NCBI GenBank assembly: GCA_017429945.1
Contig: JAFRNY010000018.1
Location: 1 to 64,000 of the forward strand
Length of the DNA: 64,000 nucleotides
From: Bacteroidaceae bacterium
GTDB lineage: Bacteria > Bacteroidota > Bacteroidia > Bacteroidales > Bacteroidaceae
Direction of reading: 5' to 3'
Part shown: in pieces, positions 1 through 7,954 of the stretch
Numbering within the stretch: position 1 is the first letter of the stretch
Layout: each line of letters opens with the position of its first letter
Position numbers and translations under genes: made by a program
The notes under the pieces: model-generated
The model's input: the letters and a program-made list of their open reading frames with translations, nothing else
Told to the model about the DNA's origin: nothing
Database searches by the model: none

Positions 1-4
1 ATTT

Positions 5-709
5 TCAATTTTCAATTTTCAATATCCTCATCAGCTCCTCCATGCCTTCGGAGGCACCTTTCTTGATGTGGTGGAAGCGGTGGGTGCTCTGCCAGGGCAC
101 ATCTTTCGGGTCGATGAGGTAGACGGGTGTCTCGGGCGGGGCAAACTGAATGAGCCCGGCGGCGGGGTAGACGTTCAGGCTGGTGCCTATGATCACGAAG
201 ATGTCGGCCTGAGCCACCTCCTCGGCAGCGCGCTCAATCTCGGGCACCGCCTCGCCGAACCACACTATGAATGGGCGCAGCTGACTGCCGTCGGCCGCTC
301 GGTCGCCGATGTGAATGTCGGGGTTGTCGGGCGAGAGTTCGATGATCTGCGAAGGGTCGTTGGGCGATAGCGTCGAGGTGGCTTTCATCAGTTCTCCGTG
401 CAGGTGTATCACATGCGAGGAGCCGGCGCGCTCGTGAAGGTTGTCGACGTTCTGCGTGACCACTGTCACATCGAACGTCCGTTCGAGCTCAGCCACCAGG
501 TAATGCCCGCGGCAAGGTTCCACGGCTGGCAGTTGTCGCCGCCGTTCGTTGTAGAAGTCGAGCACGAGGCGCGGATTGCGCTCGTAGCCATCGATGGTTG
601 CCACGTCCTCTACGCGGTGCTGTTCCCACAGCCCGCCGGAGTCGCGGAAGGTGCTGATGCCGCTCTCAGCCGACATGCCGGCACCTGTAAGGATTACTAT
701 TTTCTTCAT
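5..709 (-). CDS. cobB: Sir2-family NAD-dependent protein deacylase
   Basis: Cytoplasmic sirtuin that removes acyl groups from lysines using NAD+. The N-terminus carries the NAD-binding motif GAGMSAESGISTFRD, then TQNVDNLHERAG and the catalytic-histidine motif HLHGEL, and later WFGEAVP and IIGTSLNVYPAAG. About 234 residues, normal for a bacterial sirtuin. The segment after the catalytic His, where many sirtuins hold a four-cysteine zinc site, has no cysteine. An ATG at 709 starting MKKIVILTGAG is preferred over the upstream GTG at 721 because the Rossmann strand then begins at residue 3. A possible promoter lies at 732-739. It is divergent from the FKBP genes. Deacetylase versus desuccinylase activity cannot be settled from sequence. 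Confidence 0.93.
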   Translation of the reverse strand: MKKIVILTGAGMSAESGISTFRDSGGLWEQHRVEDVATIDGYERNPRLVLDFYNERRRQLPAVEPCRGHYLVAELERTFDVTVVTQNVDNLHERAGSSHVIHLHGELMKATSTLSPNDPSQIIELSPDNPDIHIGDRAADGSQLRPFIVWFGEAVPEIERAAEEVAQADIFVIIGTSLNVYPAAGLIQFAPPETPVYLIDPKDVPWQSTHRFHHIKKGASEGMEELMRILKIEN

Positions 710-731
710 ACTTACAAACACTTTAGCGCGA

Positions 732-739
732 CAAAATTA
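732..739 (-). promoter_or_regulatory. possible -7 box (TAATTTTG) of the sirtuin gene
   Basis: The minus strand reads TAATTTTG, a match to the Bacteroidetes TAnnTTTG box, 23 bp upstream of the chosen start. No clear -33 box was seen. It shares the roughly 200-bp divergent intergenic region with the box at 824-831. Confidence 0.4.
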
Positions 740-823
740 GCAAAAATCATAGACAAGAAGCAATAACAAAGATAAAAAAACTAAAAAATAACGTTAACTA
801 TGCATAAGATAAAATAAAAGCGC

Positions 824-831
824 TAACTTTG
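824..831 (+). promoter_or_regulatory. -7 box (TAACTTTG) for the FKBP gene cluster
   Basis: TAACTTTG matches TAnnTTTG exactly, 75 bp upstream of the first FKBP start at 906. It is the likely promoter for the run of three FKBP genes ending at the terminator at 3381-3417. Confidence 0.55.
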
Positions 832-905
832 CGCCCGATTTCGGCCTCGCACGCGTACGTGCGTACACGCCTATATAATATTAATGTATAAAACGCTACA
901 TCGTC

Positions 906-1490
906 ATGGATAAAATCAGCTACGCCCTCGGGCTCGGCATAGGCCAGCAGCTCAAGAGCATGAACATAGAGAACTTCAACGTGCAGGACTTTACGCAGAG
1001 CATCTGCGACGTTCTCACCGACGCCGAGCCCGCCATCTCACACCGCGAGGCTCAGGCGTTGCTCAACGAGTACTTCGACCGCCAGGCACGCCAGCAGGCC
1101 GAGGGCGCCATCGCCGCCGGCAAGGCCTTCCTCGAGGAGAACGGCAAGAAGGAAGGCGTCGTCACCACCAAGAGCGGACTGCAGTACACCGTCCTCAGCG
1201 AGGGCACAGGCCGCAGCCCCAAGGCCACCGACCGCGTGCGTTGCCACTACGAAGGCACGCTCATCGACGGCACCGTCTTCGACAGCAGCTACCGCCGCGG
1301 CGAGCCCGCCGACTTCCCCCTCGACGGCGTAATCCCCGGCTGGACCGAGGGCGTGCAGCTCATGAAAGAAGGCGCCAAATACCGCTTCTTCATCCCCTAC
1401 CTCCTCGGCTACGGCGAGCGCGGAGCAGGCAGCAGCATACCACCCTACTCCACTCTCATCTTCGACGTCGAGCTCGTGAAAGTGCTGTAA
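906..1490 (+). CDS. FKBP-type peptidyl-prolyl isomerase, no signal peptide
   Basis: Prolyl cis-trans isomerase of 194 residues. An N-terminal helical FkpA/Mip-like dimerisation region (about 1-80, starting MDKISYALGLGIGQQL) is followed by a complete FKBP domain (about 85-194) with the hallmark YEGTLIDGTVFDSSY, the VIPGWTEG loop and the ending TLIFDVELV. No signal peptide or lipobox is visible, so it is predicted cytoplasmic, unlike the two related genes downstream. First of three tandem FKBP genes, which share the isomerase domain and probably arose by duplication. Clients are unknown. Confidence 0.93.
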   Translation: MDKISYALGLGIGQQLKSMNIENFNVQDFTQSICDVLTDAEPAISHREAQALLNEYFDRQARQQAEGAIAAGKAFLEENGKKEGVVTTKSGLQYTVLSEGTGRSPKATDRVRCHYEGTLIDGTVFDSSYRRGEPADFPLDGVIPGWTEGVQLMKEGAKYRFFIPYLLGYGERGAGSSIPPYSTLIFDVELVKVL

Positions 1491-1595
1491 AAGGAAGTGA
1501 AAAAATGAAACGTGAAGCATACTTCAAGAGAAAGTATGCCAAAGCGAAACGTCAATCCCGAACGACATAAACCTTTAATAAAAACAAAAGCAAAA

Positions 1596-2462
1596 ATGAA
1601 AAAGTTAACTATCATCGCAGCAGTAGCCGTGGCAGCAGTCATGGCATCGTGCAACCAGTCGGCTCCCACAGCCAACCTCAAGACAGACATCGACACCCTC
1701 AGCTACGCCATCGGCATGAGCCAGACCCAGGGTCTGAAGGAATACCTCTCGATGCGCATGGGCGTCGACACCACATGCGTCGACGAATTCCTCAAGGGCT
1801 TCTACGAGAGCGTCAAGGCAGGCGAGGACAAGAAGAAGGCCGCCTACTACGCAGGTATCCAGATCGGCCAGCAGGTAAGCACCGGCATGGTCAAGAACAT
1901 CAACCAGATGATCTTCGGCGAGGACAGCACACAGACCATCAACGAGGAGAACGTCTATGCCGGCTTCATGGCAGCCGTAGCAGGCAAGGAAAGCATCATG
2001 AGCCTCGACTCCGCCAACTCCTACGTCCAGACCAAGATGGAGGCCGTGCGCAGCGCTGCACGCGAGAAGACCTATGGCGAGAACAAGAAGAAGGGCGAAG
2101 AGTTCATGGCTGAAGTAGCCAAGAAGGACGGCATCAAGAGCCTCGGCAACGGTGTCTACTACGAAGTGCTCAAGGAAGGCAACGGCGAAGTGGCTGCCGA
2201 CACCAGCCGCGTCAAGGTAAGCTACGAAGGCACACTCATCGACGGCACCGTCTTCGACAGCAACCTCGAGAGCGAGCCCACCGTATTCGGCGCAAGCCAG
2301 GTAATCCCCGGCTTCAAGGCCGCCCTCACCACCATGCCCGTTGGCTCCAAGTGGAAGGTCTACATCCCGCAGGATCAGGCTTATGGCAGCAATGACATGG
2401 GCAACATCAAGCCCTTCAGCGCACTCATCTTCACCATCGACCTGCTCGGCATTGAGAAGTAA
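1596..2462 (+). CDS. FKBP-type peptidyl-prolyl isomerase lipoprotein
   Basis: About 288 residues. The start at 1596 gives MKKLTIIAAVAVAAVMASCNQ, a lipoprotein signal with a cysteine at residue 18, so the protein is probably anchored in the outer or inner membrane facing the periplasm. The reading frame is open upstream to 1512 but that extension would bury the signal. A Mip/FkpA-like N-terminal region beginning near TDIDTLSYAIGMSQ precedes the FKBP domain (about 180-288: YEGTLIDGTVFDSN, VIPGFKAAL, ALIFTIDLLG). Second of the three tandem FKBP genes, nine bases from the next one. Likely a periplasmic folding catalyst. Confidence 0.92.
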   Translation: MKKLTIIAAVAVAAVMASCNQSAPTANLKTDIDTLSYAIGMSQTQGLKEYLSMRMGVDTTCVDEFLKGFYESVKAGEDKKKAAYYAGIQIGQQVSTGMVKNINQMIFGEDSTQTINEENVYAGFMAAVAGKESIMSLDSANSYVQTKMEAVRSAAREKTYGENKKKGEEFMAEVAKKDGIKSLGNGVYYEVLKEGNGEVAADTSRVKVSYEGTLIDGTVFDSNLESEPTVFGASQVIPGFKAALTTMPVGSKWKVYIPQDQAYGSNDMGNIKPFSALIFTIDLLGIEK

Positions 2463-2471
2463 TCGGAAACG

Positions 2472-3362
2472 ATGAAAGCGCTCAAATACATCGCAATCGC
2501 CCTTGGACTACTCGTGTGCGTAAGCACCAACGCAGCCAAGCGCGCGAAGAAAAGCAAGAAGAAGGCCGTAGCAGAGAAAGTCGACACCATACCCATGGCC
2601 GACTTCAGCTACGCATACGGCATCGCACAGACCAACGGCTTGAAGAACTACCTCGCTCAGCGCATGGGCGTCGAAGAGGCCTACATGGCCGACTTCCTCG
2701 CCGGCTTCGACAAAGCCGAGCTCGACGAGGCCGACAAGCGCGAGAAAGCACGCCTCGCAGGCATCGAGATACGCCAGCAGGTGGAGAACCAAATCGTGCC
2801 GCAGGTCAACCGCCAGATCAACGACTCGCTCGACCTGCTCAACCGCCAGCGCTTCGTAGAAGGCTTCCGCGCCGCCATAGCTGGCAACGCCACACTCACC
2901 AGCGACAGTGCACAGGCCGTGGCCACAAAGCAGCTCGACTACTACAACAGCGTGAAGATGGAAGCCAAGTACGGCCAGAACCGCCGCGACGGCGAAGCAT
3001 TCCTCAAAGCCAACGCCAAGAAGGACAGCGTCGTCACCACAAAGAGCGGACTGCAGTACAAGATCCTCACCGCCGGCACTGGCGCCACGCCCACGGCCGA
3101 GCAGAAAGTGAAGGTAAACTACGAAGGTCGCCTCATCGACGGCACAGTCTTCGACAGCAGCTACAAACGCAAGCAGCCTGCAACATTCGCCTGCAACCAA
3201 GTCATCAAGGGCTGGACCGAGGCGCTCACAATGATGCCCGTAGGCTCAAAGTGGGAAATCTACATCCCGCAGGACCTCGGCTACGGCGCACGCGAGGCAG
3301 GAAAGATTCCACCATTCTCGACCCTCATCTTCACCGTAGAGCTTCTTGAAATAGTACAGTAA
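2472..3362 (+). CDS. secreted FKBP-type peptidyl-prolyl isomerase
   Basis: 296 residues with an N-terminal signal peptide (MKALKYIAIALGLLVCVSTNA) followed by a lysine-rich stretch. Its helical N-terminal region resembles that of the preceding lipoprotein (SYAYGIAQTNGLKNYLAQRMGVEE), and the C-terminal FKBP domain has YEGRLIDGTVFDSSY, VIKGWTEAL and TLIFTVELLE. Probably periplasmic. Last gene of the cluster and followed by a rho-independent terminator. The close similarity of the N-terminal regions of this gene and its upstream neighbour supports tandem duplication. Confidence 0.92.
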   Translation: MKALKYIAIALGLLVCVSTNAAKRAKKSKKKAVAEKVDTIPMADFSYAYGIAQTNGLKNYLAQRMGVEEAYMADFLAGFDKAELDEADKREKARLAGIEIRQQVENQIVPQVNRQINDSLDLLNRQRFVEGFRAAIAGNATLTSDSAQAVATKQLDYYNSVKMEAKYGQNRRDGEAFLKANAKKDSVVTTKSGLQYKILTAGTGATPTAEQKVKVNYEGRLIDGTVFDSSYKRKQPATFACNQVIKGWTEALTMMPVGSKWEIYIPQDLGYGAREAGKIPPFSTLIFTVELLEIVQ

Positions 3363-3380
3363 AACAGCTGAAACACACAA

Positions 3381-3417
3381 AATGACACCAAAACATTGCT
3401 TTGGTGTCATTTTTTTA
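3381..3417 (+). terminator. rho-independent terminator after the FKBP genes
   Basis: A perfect 12-bp stem (AATGACACCAAA at 3381-3392, TTTGGTGTCATT at 3400-3411) with a 7-nt loop, followed directly by a T run. It closes the FKBP transcription unit before the Lrp promoter. Confidence 0.9.
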
Positions 3418-3450
3418 TTCTCTTTTGCTTGCATTTGTAGATATAATACC

Positions 3451-3458
3451 TACCTTTG
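3451..3458 (+). promoter_or_regulatory. -7 box (TACCTTTG) of the Lrp-family regulator gene
   Basis: Exact TAnnTTTG match 31 bp upstream of the start at 3490. A TTTG at 3424-3427 could be the -33 element, though the 23-bp spacing is long. Confidence 0.6.
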
Positions 3459-3489
3459 CATTGCAAAATGATTATATCAACCGCCGCCT

Positions 3490-4023
3490 ATGGAAAAGAT
3501 TGACAGTCTCGACAAGAAAATCCTTGAAATCATCACACACAACGCACGCATCCCGTTCAAGGAAGTAGCGGCCGAGTGCGGAGTCTCGCGCGCAGCCATC
3601 CACCAACGCGTACAACGGCTCGTGGACATTGGCGTAATCACAGGCTCTGGTTACCACGTCAGCCCGGCATCGCTCGGCTACACCACATGCACCTACGTGG
3701 GCATAACCCTCGAGCGGGGATCTATGTACAAGCGCGTAGTGGAGGAATTCGAGCACATACCGGAAATCGTGGAGTGCCACTTCACCACAGGGCCCTACAC
3801 CATGCTCATCAAACTCTTCGCACGCGACAACGCCCACCTCATGGAACTCCTCAACAACCGCCTGCAGGAAATCGAGGGAGTGGCATCAACCGAGACGCTT
3901 ATCTCACTGCGACAAAGCATACGCAAGGAAGTGCCCATAGGACTCTCCGACGCCGACAAAGCCGCCATAGAAGCACTCATGGCACGCAAAAACGCACTCG
4001 TAACCGACAACGCCGATGACTGA
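3490..4023 (+). CDS. Lrp/AsnC-family transcriptional regulator
   Basis: 177 residues. The N-terminal winged HTH (about 5-60) contains the typical opening LDKKILEIITHNARIPFKEVA and recognition helix VSRAAIHQRVQRL. The C-terminal RAM/ligand-binding domain (about 70-150) has YVGITLERG and CHFTTGPYTMLIKLFA. Members respond to amino acids and often control neighbouring amino-acid or peptide genes. Its stop overlaps the start of the C26-M19 fusion gene by eight bases, so the two are almost certainly co-transcribed, and control of peptide or amino-acid salvage is a reasonable inference. Ligand unknown. Confidence 0.92.
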   Translation: MEKIDSLDKKILEIITHNARIPFKEVAAECGVSRAAIHQRVQRLVDIGVITGSGYHVSPASLGYTTCTYVGITLERGSMYKRVVEEFEHIPEIVECHFTTGPYTMLIKLFARDNAHLMELLNNRLQEIEGVASTETLISLRQSIRKEVPIGLSDADKAAIEALMARKNALVTDNADD

Positions 4024-5776
4024 TACATTCAACTGGACAAAAGCCTACGACAGCGCACACGCCACATTCCCAGGATGGCGGCGCACGCCCATCATCGGCA
4101 TCACAGGCAACTTCGGCGACAAAGGCTGCGAACTTGCCGAAGGCTACTATCAGAGCGTAATCGACGCCGGAGCTACACCCGTCGTGCTACCACCGACAGA
4201 GGACCTCGACGCACTCACCACCATGCTCGAGAGCATCGACGCACTCATCCTCTCAGGCGGAGGCGACATCAACCCGCTATACCTCGGCGAAGAACCACTG
4301 CCCGCACTCCACAGCATAAACCCACGGCGCGACAAATGCGAGCTACTGCTCACGCGCCTCGCCGCAGACCGCCAGATACCCATACTCGGCATCTGCCGCG
4401 GATGCCAGATGCTGGCAGCAGCACTCGGAGGAACACTCTGGCAAGACATACCCTCGCCCACCGTCAAGCACTCGCAGGACCTCGACCGCAGCTACGCATC
4501 ACACACCGTAAGCATCAGCGAAGGCTCTCTCCTGCACGACATCTTCGGCACAGACAGCATTGCCGTAAACTCCTTCCACCACCAGGCCGTGCGCGACGCC
4601 GGCCCACACCTGCGCGTCACAGCCACAGCAGCCGACGGCGTCATCGAGGCTATTGAGTCGAACCAGCACAAGAGCATCATAGGCGTGCAGTGGCACCCCG
4701 AATGCTTCGGCCTGCGAGGCGACACATCCATGAAGCCGCTATTCCAATGGCTCACGGCACAGGCACAGAGCTACGCCGACGCACGACGGCTCCACAGCCG
4801 CATACTGACCCTCGACAGCCACTGCGACACACCCATGTTCTTCGACCAGGACATACACTTCGAACGTCGCGACCCACGCATACTCATGGATCTGCACAAG
4901 ATGCACGAAGGAGGCCTCGACGCATGCATCATGGTAGCCTACCTGCCACAGGGCCAACTTTCCGAGGAATCATATGCCAAGGCCCTCGCCTATGCCGACG
5001 ACCGCCTCGAGCGCGTGCGCCAGCTGGCAGCCGACAACGCCGACACACTCGGCATAGCACGCACACCGGCCCAGCTCTACAGCCTCAAAGCCGAAGGCCG
5101 ACACGCCATAATGCTCGGAATAGAAAACGGCTACGCCATAGGCCGCGACATCCGGCTCCTCGACCACTTCGCCAAGCAAGGCATAGTATATATCACCCTC
5201 TGCCACAACGGCAACAACGACATATGTGGCTCGGCACGCCCACGTGAGGGCGAAAGCATCTGCGGCATAACCGACTTCGGCCGGCAGGTCATCGGCCGCA
5301 TGAACGAGCTCGGCATCATGGTAGACCTCTCGCATGCCAGCGAGCAGAGCTTCTACGACGCACTCGACATCAGCACAGTGCCCATCGTATGCTCACACTC
5401 TTCAAGCCGAGCACTCTGTGACCATCCGCGCAACCTCACCGATGACCAGCTGCGAGCACTCGCACGCCGAGGCGGAGTCGCACAGGCCACATTCTACAGC
5501 GGATTCCTCCGCAACGACGGCAAAGCAAGCATCATCGACGCCGTGGAGCACATCCGGCACATGGTAGACGTAGCAGGCATAGAGCACGTAGGCATAGGCT
5601 CGGACTTCGACGGCGACGGAGGCGTGCCAGGCCTGGCATCGGCAGCTGAGATGATCAACCTCACGCGCCAGTTGCTGGCAAAACACTTCAGTCCGGCAGA
5701 CCTCAGCCTGCTTTGGGGAGGCAACTTCCTACGAGTGATGACACAGGTGCAGGCAGAATCCAAAAATGCACAATGA
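4016..5776 (+). CDS. fusion of a class-I glutamine amidotransferase-like (peptidase C26) domain and a membrane dipeptidase (M19) domain
   Basis: 586 residues with two enzymes in one chain. Residues about 22-250 form a C26 gamma-glutamyl hydrolase/PuuD-like domain with nucleophile Cys127 (ILGICRGCQM) and the His227/Glu229 pair in VQWHPE. Residues about 260-575 form an M19 renal-dipeptidase domain with metal motif LDSHCDTP (His269, Asp271), HNGNNDICGS, VDLSHAS and GIGSDFDGDGG. No signal peptide, so probably cytoplasmic. A plausible role is stepwise breakdown of gamma-glutamyl peptides: C26 cleaves the gamma-glutamyl bond and M19 the remaining dipeptide. Each domain is recognised with confidence; the joint pathway is inference. 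Start overlaps the Lrp gene, and the stop overlaps the M28 start (ATGA). Confidence 0.9.
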   Translation: MTDTFNWTKAYDSAHATFPGWRRTPIIGITGNFGDKGCELAEGYYQSVIDAGATPVVLPPTEDLDALTTMLESIDALILSGGGDINPLYLGEEPLPALHSINPRRDKCELLLTRLAADRQIPILGICRGCQMLAAALGGTLWQDIPSPTVKHSQDLDRSYASHTVSISEGSLLHDIFGTDSIAVNSFHHQAVRDAGPHLRVTATAADGVIEAIESNQHKSIIGVQWHPECFGLRGDTSMKPLFQWLTAQAQSYADARRLHSRILTLDSHCDTPMFFDQDIHFERRDPRILMDLHKMHEGGLDACIMVAYLPQGQLSEESYAKALAYADDRLERVRQLAADNADTLGIARTPAQLYSLKAEGRHAIMLGIENGYAIGRDIRLLDHFAKQGIVYITLCHNGNNDICGSARPREGESICGITDFGRQVIGRMNELGIMVDLSHASEQSFYDALDISTVPIVCSHSSSRALCDHPRNLTDDQLRALARRGGVAQATFYSGFLRNDGKASIIDAVEHIRHMVDVAGIEHVGIGSDFDGDGGVPGLASAAEMINLTRQLLAKHFSPADLSLLWGGNFLRVMTQVQAESKNAQ

Positions 5777-6786
5777 CAACTATGAAAAGTAGAATCACAC
5801 ATTATATATTATACACTATCGCAGCAGTCGCGCTCATGACGGCAGCTGCCTGCAAAGGGCGCACCAAGGCAGCATCCGACGCCGACACTATAGCCCTGGC
5901 CGCAGCGCCCGCCTTCAACGCCGATTCAGCAATGGCATACGTCGAAGCGCAATGCGCCTTCGGGCCACGCGTGCCAGGTTCTGATGCCCACAAAGCCTGC
6001 GGCGACTGGATAGCAGAACGCTTCCGCAGCATTGGATGTCAGGTCGGAGAGCACAACACCACCGTAACGGGCTACAATGGAAACAACATGCCATGCCGCA
6101 ACATACAGGCACGCCTCAACCCCGAAGCGTCCGACCGAATACTGCTCACCGCACACTGGGACAGCCGCGCATGGGCCGACCACGATGCCAATGCTGCCAA
6201 CCACCACATACCCGTAGTGGCCGCCAACGACGGAGCATCTGGCGTAGCCGTCATGCTCGAGATAGCACGCGCGGCAGCCGAAGCAGGACTCAGCTATGGC
6301 ATCGATTTCGTATGCTTCGACGCCGAAGACCAAGGCACACCTGAATGGGCCGACAACAACGACGACGACGACTTCTGGTGCCTCGGCTCAAAGAGCTGGG
6401 CCGAGCAGGCCTTTGCCCTTGGCTATCAGGCTCGATTCGCCGTGAACCTCGACATGGTAGGTGGACGCGGAGCACGCTTCGCCATGGAAGGCTTCTCGCG
6501 ACGCTATGCCAGCACGCTTGTCGACATGGTGTGGCACCTCGCACATCAGATAGGCTACAGCGAATACTTCCCGCTGAGCGAAGGAGGCTACGTCACCGAC
6601 GACCACCTGCCCGTGAACACAATAGCACACATACCAGCCATCGACATCATAGCCCACCACGAAGGCTCCGACTCTTCATTCGGACCTACATGGCACACCA
6701 CAGCCGACACGCCCGATGCCATCGACCCAAAAGTGATGGAAGCAGTAGGCCAGACCATGCTTCAACTCATCTACAATGATAATTAG
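5773..6786 (+). CDS. M28-family zinc peptidase lipoprotein (glutaminyl cyclase-like)
   Basis: About 337 residues from the ATG at 5773 (an in-frame ATG at 5782 is also possible). The N-terminal hydrophobic segment ends in the lipobox MTAAAC, so it is probably a periplasmic lipoprotein. The M28 fold is shown by the zinc-ligand motifs LTAHWDSRAWAD, AANDGASGVAVMLE, CFDAEDQG, NLDMVGG and AIDIIAHHEGS. Bacteroidetes members of this subgroup are often annotated as glutaminyl-peptide cyclotransferases, so aminopeptidase versus cyclase activity is open. The start overlaps the fusion-peptidase stop, placing it third in the Lrp operon and supporting a peptide-handling role. Confidence 0.88.
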   Translation: MTTMKSRITHYILYTIAAVALMTAAACKGRTKAASDADTIALAAAPAFNADSAMAYVEAQCAFGPRVPGSDAHKACGDWIAERFRSIGCQVGEHNTTVTGYNGNNMPCRNIQARLNPEASDRILLTAHWDSRAWADHDANAANHHIPVVAANDGASGVAVMLEIARAAAEAGLSYGIDFVCFDAEDQGTPEWADNNDDDDFWCLGSKSWAEQAFALGYQARFAVNLDMVGGRGARFAMEGFSRRYASTLVDMVWHLAHQIGYSEYFPLSEGGYVTDDHLPVNTIAHIPAIDIIAHHEGSDSSFGPTWHTTADTPDAIDPKVMEAVGQTMLQLIYNDN

Positions 6787-6864
6787 TTGAGAGTTGAGAG
6801 TTTAGGGTTGAGAGTTTAGGGGTTAGAGTTTAGGGGTTAGAGTTTAGAGATTAGAGATAACGCA
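6787..6864. repeat. intergenic microrepeat tract (GAGTTTAGGGGTTA type)
   Basis: Imperfect tandem units such as GTTTAGGGGTTAGA fill almost the whole gap between the M28 and sufE genes. Similar low-complexity tracts recur at other gene boundaries in this window, including about 42556, 45094 and 53757. Confidence 0.8.
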
Positions 6865-7293
6865 ATGAAAACAATTAATCAGATACAAGACGAAATCATC
6901 GAAGAGTTTAGCGACTTCGACGATTGGATGGACAAATACCAACTCCTGATAGACCTGGGCAACGAACAAAAAGCGTTGCCCGAAAGTGCTAAAACAGAGC
7001 AGAACCTCATCGACGGATGCCAGAGCAGAGTATGGCTCACGGCAGACCTCACGCCTGACGGACTGCTGCATTTCGAAGCTGAGAGCGACGCGCTCATCGT
7101 AAAAGGCATCGTCACGCTGCTCATAAGAGCACTCAGCGACCATACACCGCAGGAAATACTCGACGCCGACCTCTACTTCATCGAGCGCATAGGACTGCGC
7201 GAACACCTCTCACCGACGCGCAGCAACGGACTCCTGGCTATGCTCAAACAGATGAAAATGTATGCGCTGGCATTCAACAGTTTAACACATTAA
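6865..7293 (+). CDS. sufE: SufE-family cysteine desulfuration protein
   Basis: 142 residues. SufE accepts persulfide sulfur from the desulfurase SufS for Fe-S cluster assembly in the cytoplasm. The protein has the family pattern: an opening with FSDFDDWMDKYQLLIDLG, then the sulfur-accepting Cys52 in LIDGCQSRVWL, and the C-terminal IGLREHLSPTRSNGLLAM. Full length for the family. The gene stands between microrepeats (upstream) and a palindrome-rich repeat (downstream), without other suf genes nearby. Confidence 0.93.
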   Translation: MKTINQIQDEIIEEFSDFDDWMDKYQLLIDLGNEQKALPESAKTEQNLIDGCQSRVWLTADLTPDGLLHFEAESDALIVKGIVTLLIRALSDHTPQEILDADLYFIERIGLREHLSPTRSNGLLAMLKQMKMYALAFNSLTH

Positions 7294-7299
7294 CAGGTT

Positions 7300-7434
7300 A
7301 AGCCCTCGACTACGCGCAACGCGCGTCTTTCCGCCGGCTTTGCCGCTTAACACTTCAAGTACTCGACCTATGGTCGCTTCGCTCTGCGAAGAACTTTCAA
7401 CTTTCAACTACGGCCACAGGCCGTGTCTTAAAAT
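7300..7434. repeat. intergenic mosaic of short palindromes
   Basis: Contains CGCGCAACGCGCG, a GGCTTTGCC-type block, the phrase CACTTCAAGTACTCGACC, CTGCGAAGAACTTTCAAC and CTACGGCCACAGGCCGTG. The same blocks, in slightly different order, fill 7790-7950, so the two gaps flanking rbfA share one repeat family. Confidence 0.75.
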
Positions 7435-7770
7435 ATGGAAACAACACGTCAGAATAAAGTCGCGCGACTCATACAGAAAGAGCTCAGCGACATCTTCCAG
7501 CGACAGACGCAAGCCATGCAAGGCGTACTCGTTAGCGTCAGCGTCTGCCGAATCAGTCCCGACATGAGCGTATGCCGCGGTTACCTCAGCATCTTCCCCA
7601 GCGAACGCGCACAGGAAATATGCGACAACATCAACGCCAACGTCAAACAGATACGCTTCGAACTCGGACAGCGCACACGACACCAGCTGCGCATCATTCC
7701 CGAGCTGAAGTTCTTCGTTGATGACTCACTCGACTACGCCGAGAACATCGACCGCCTGCTCAACAACTGA
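7435..7770 (+). CDS. rbfA: 30S ribosome-binding factor A
   Basis: 111 residues, normal for RbfA, a KH-fold protein needed for late maturation of 16S rRNA in the 30S subunit. The N-terminus (TRQNKVARLIQKELSDIFQR), the VSVCRISPDMSVCRGYLSIF strand and the C-terminal PELKFFVDDSLDYAENIDRLL are typical. An ABC-type permease gene follows, a pairing common in Bacteroidetes. Confidence 0.94.
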   Translation: METTRQNKVARLIQKELSDIFQRQTQAMQGVLVSVSVCRISPDMSVCRGYLSIFPSERAQEICDNINANVKQIRFELGQRTRHQLRIIPELKFFVDDSLDYAENIDRLLNN

Positions 7771-7789
7771 GGACACGTTGTCACGTTGA

Positions 7790-7954
7790 CACGTTAACGC
7801 CTCCGACTGCAGCCGCAGGCCGTGTCTTTCCGACTGGCTTTGACACTTCAAGCACTCGACCTTCGGTTGCTTCGTTCTGCAAAGAACTTTCATCTTTCAA
7901 CTACGCGCAACGCGCGTGTCTTTCAACTTTCAACTACGGCCAAGGCCGTGCCCT
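7790..7954. repeat. intergenic mosaic of short palindromes, second copy
   Basis: Repeats the blocks seen at 7300-7434: ACACTTCAAGCACTCGACC, CTGCAAAGAACTTTC, CGCGCAACGCGCG and CTACGGCCAAGGCCGTG. It runs right up to the permease start at 7955, so it lies in the leader of that gene. Confidence 0.75.
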
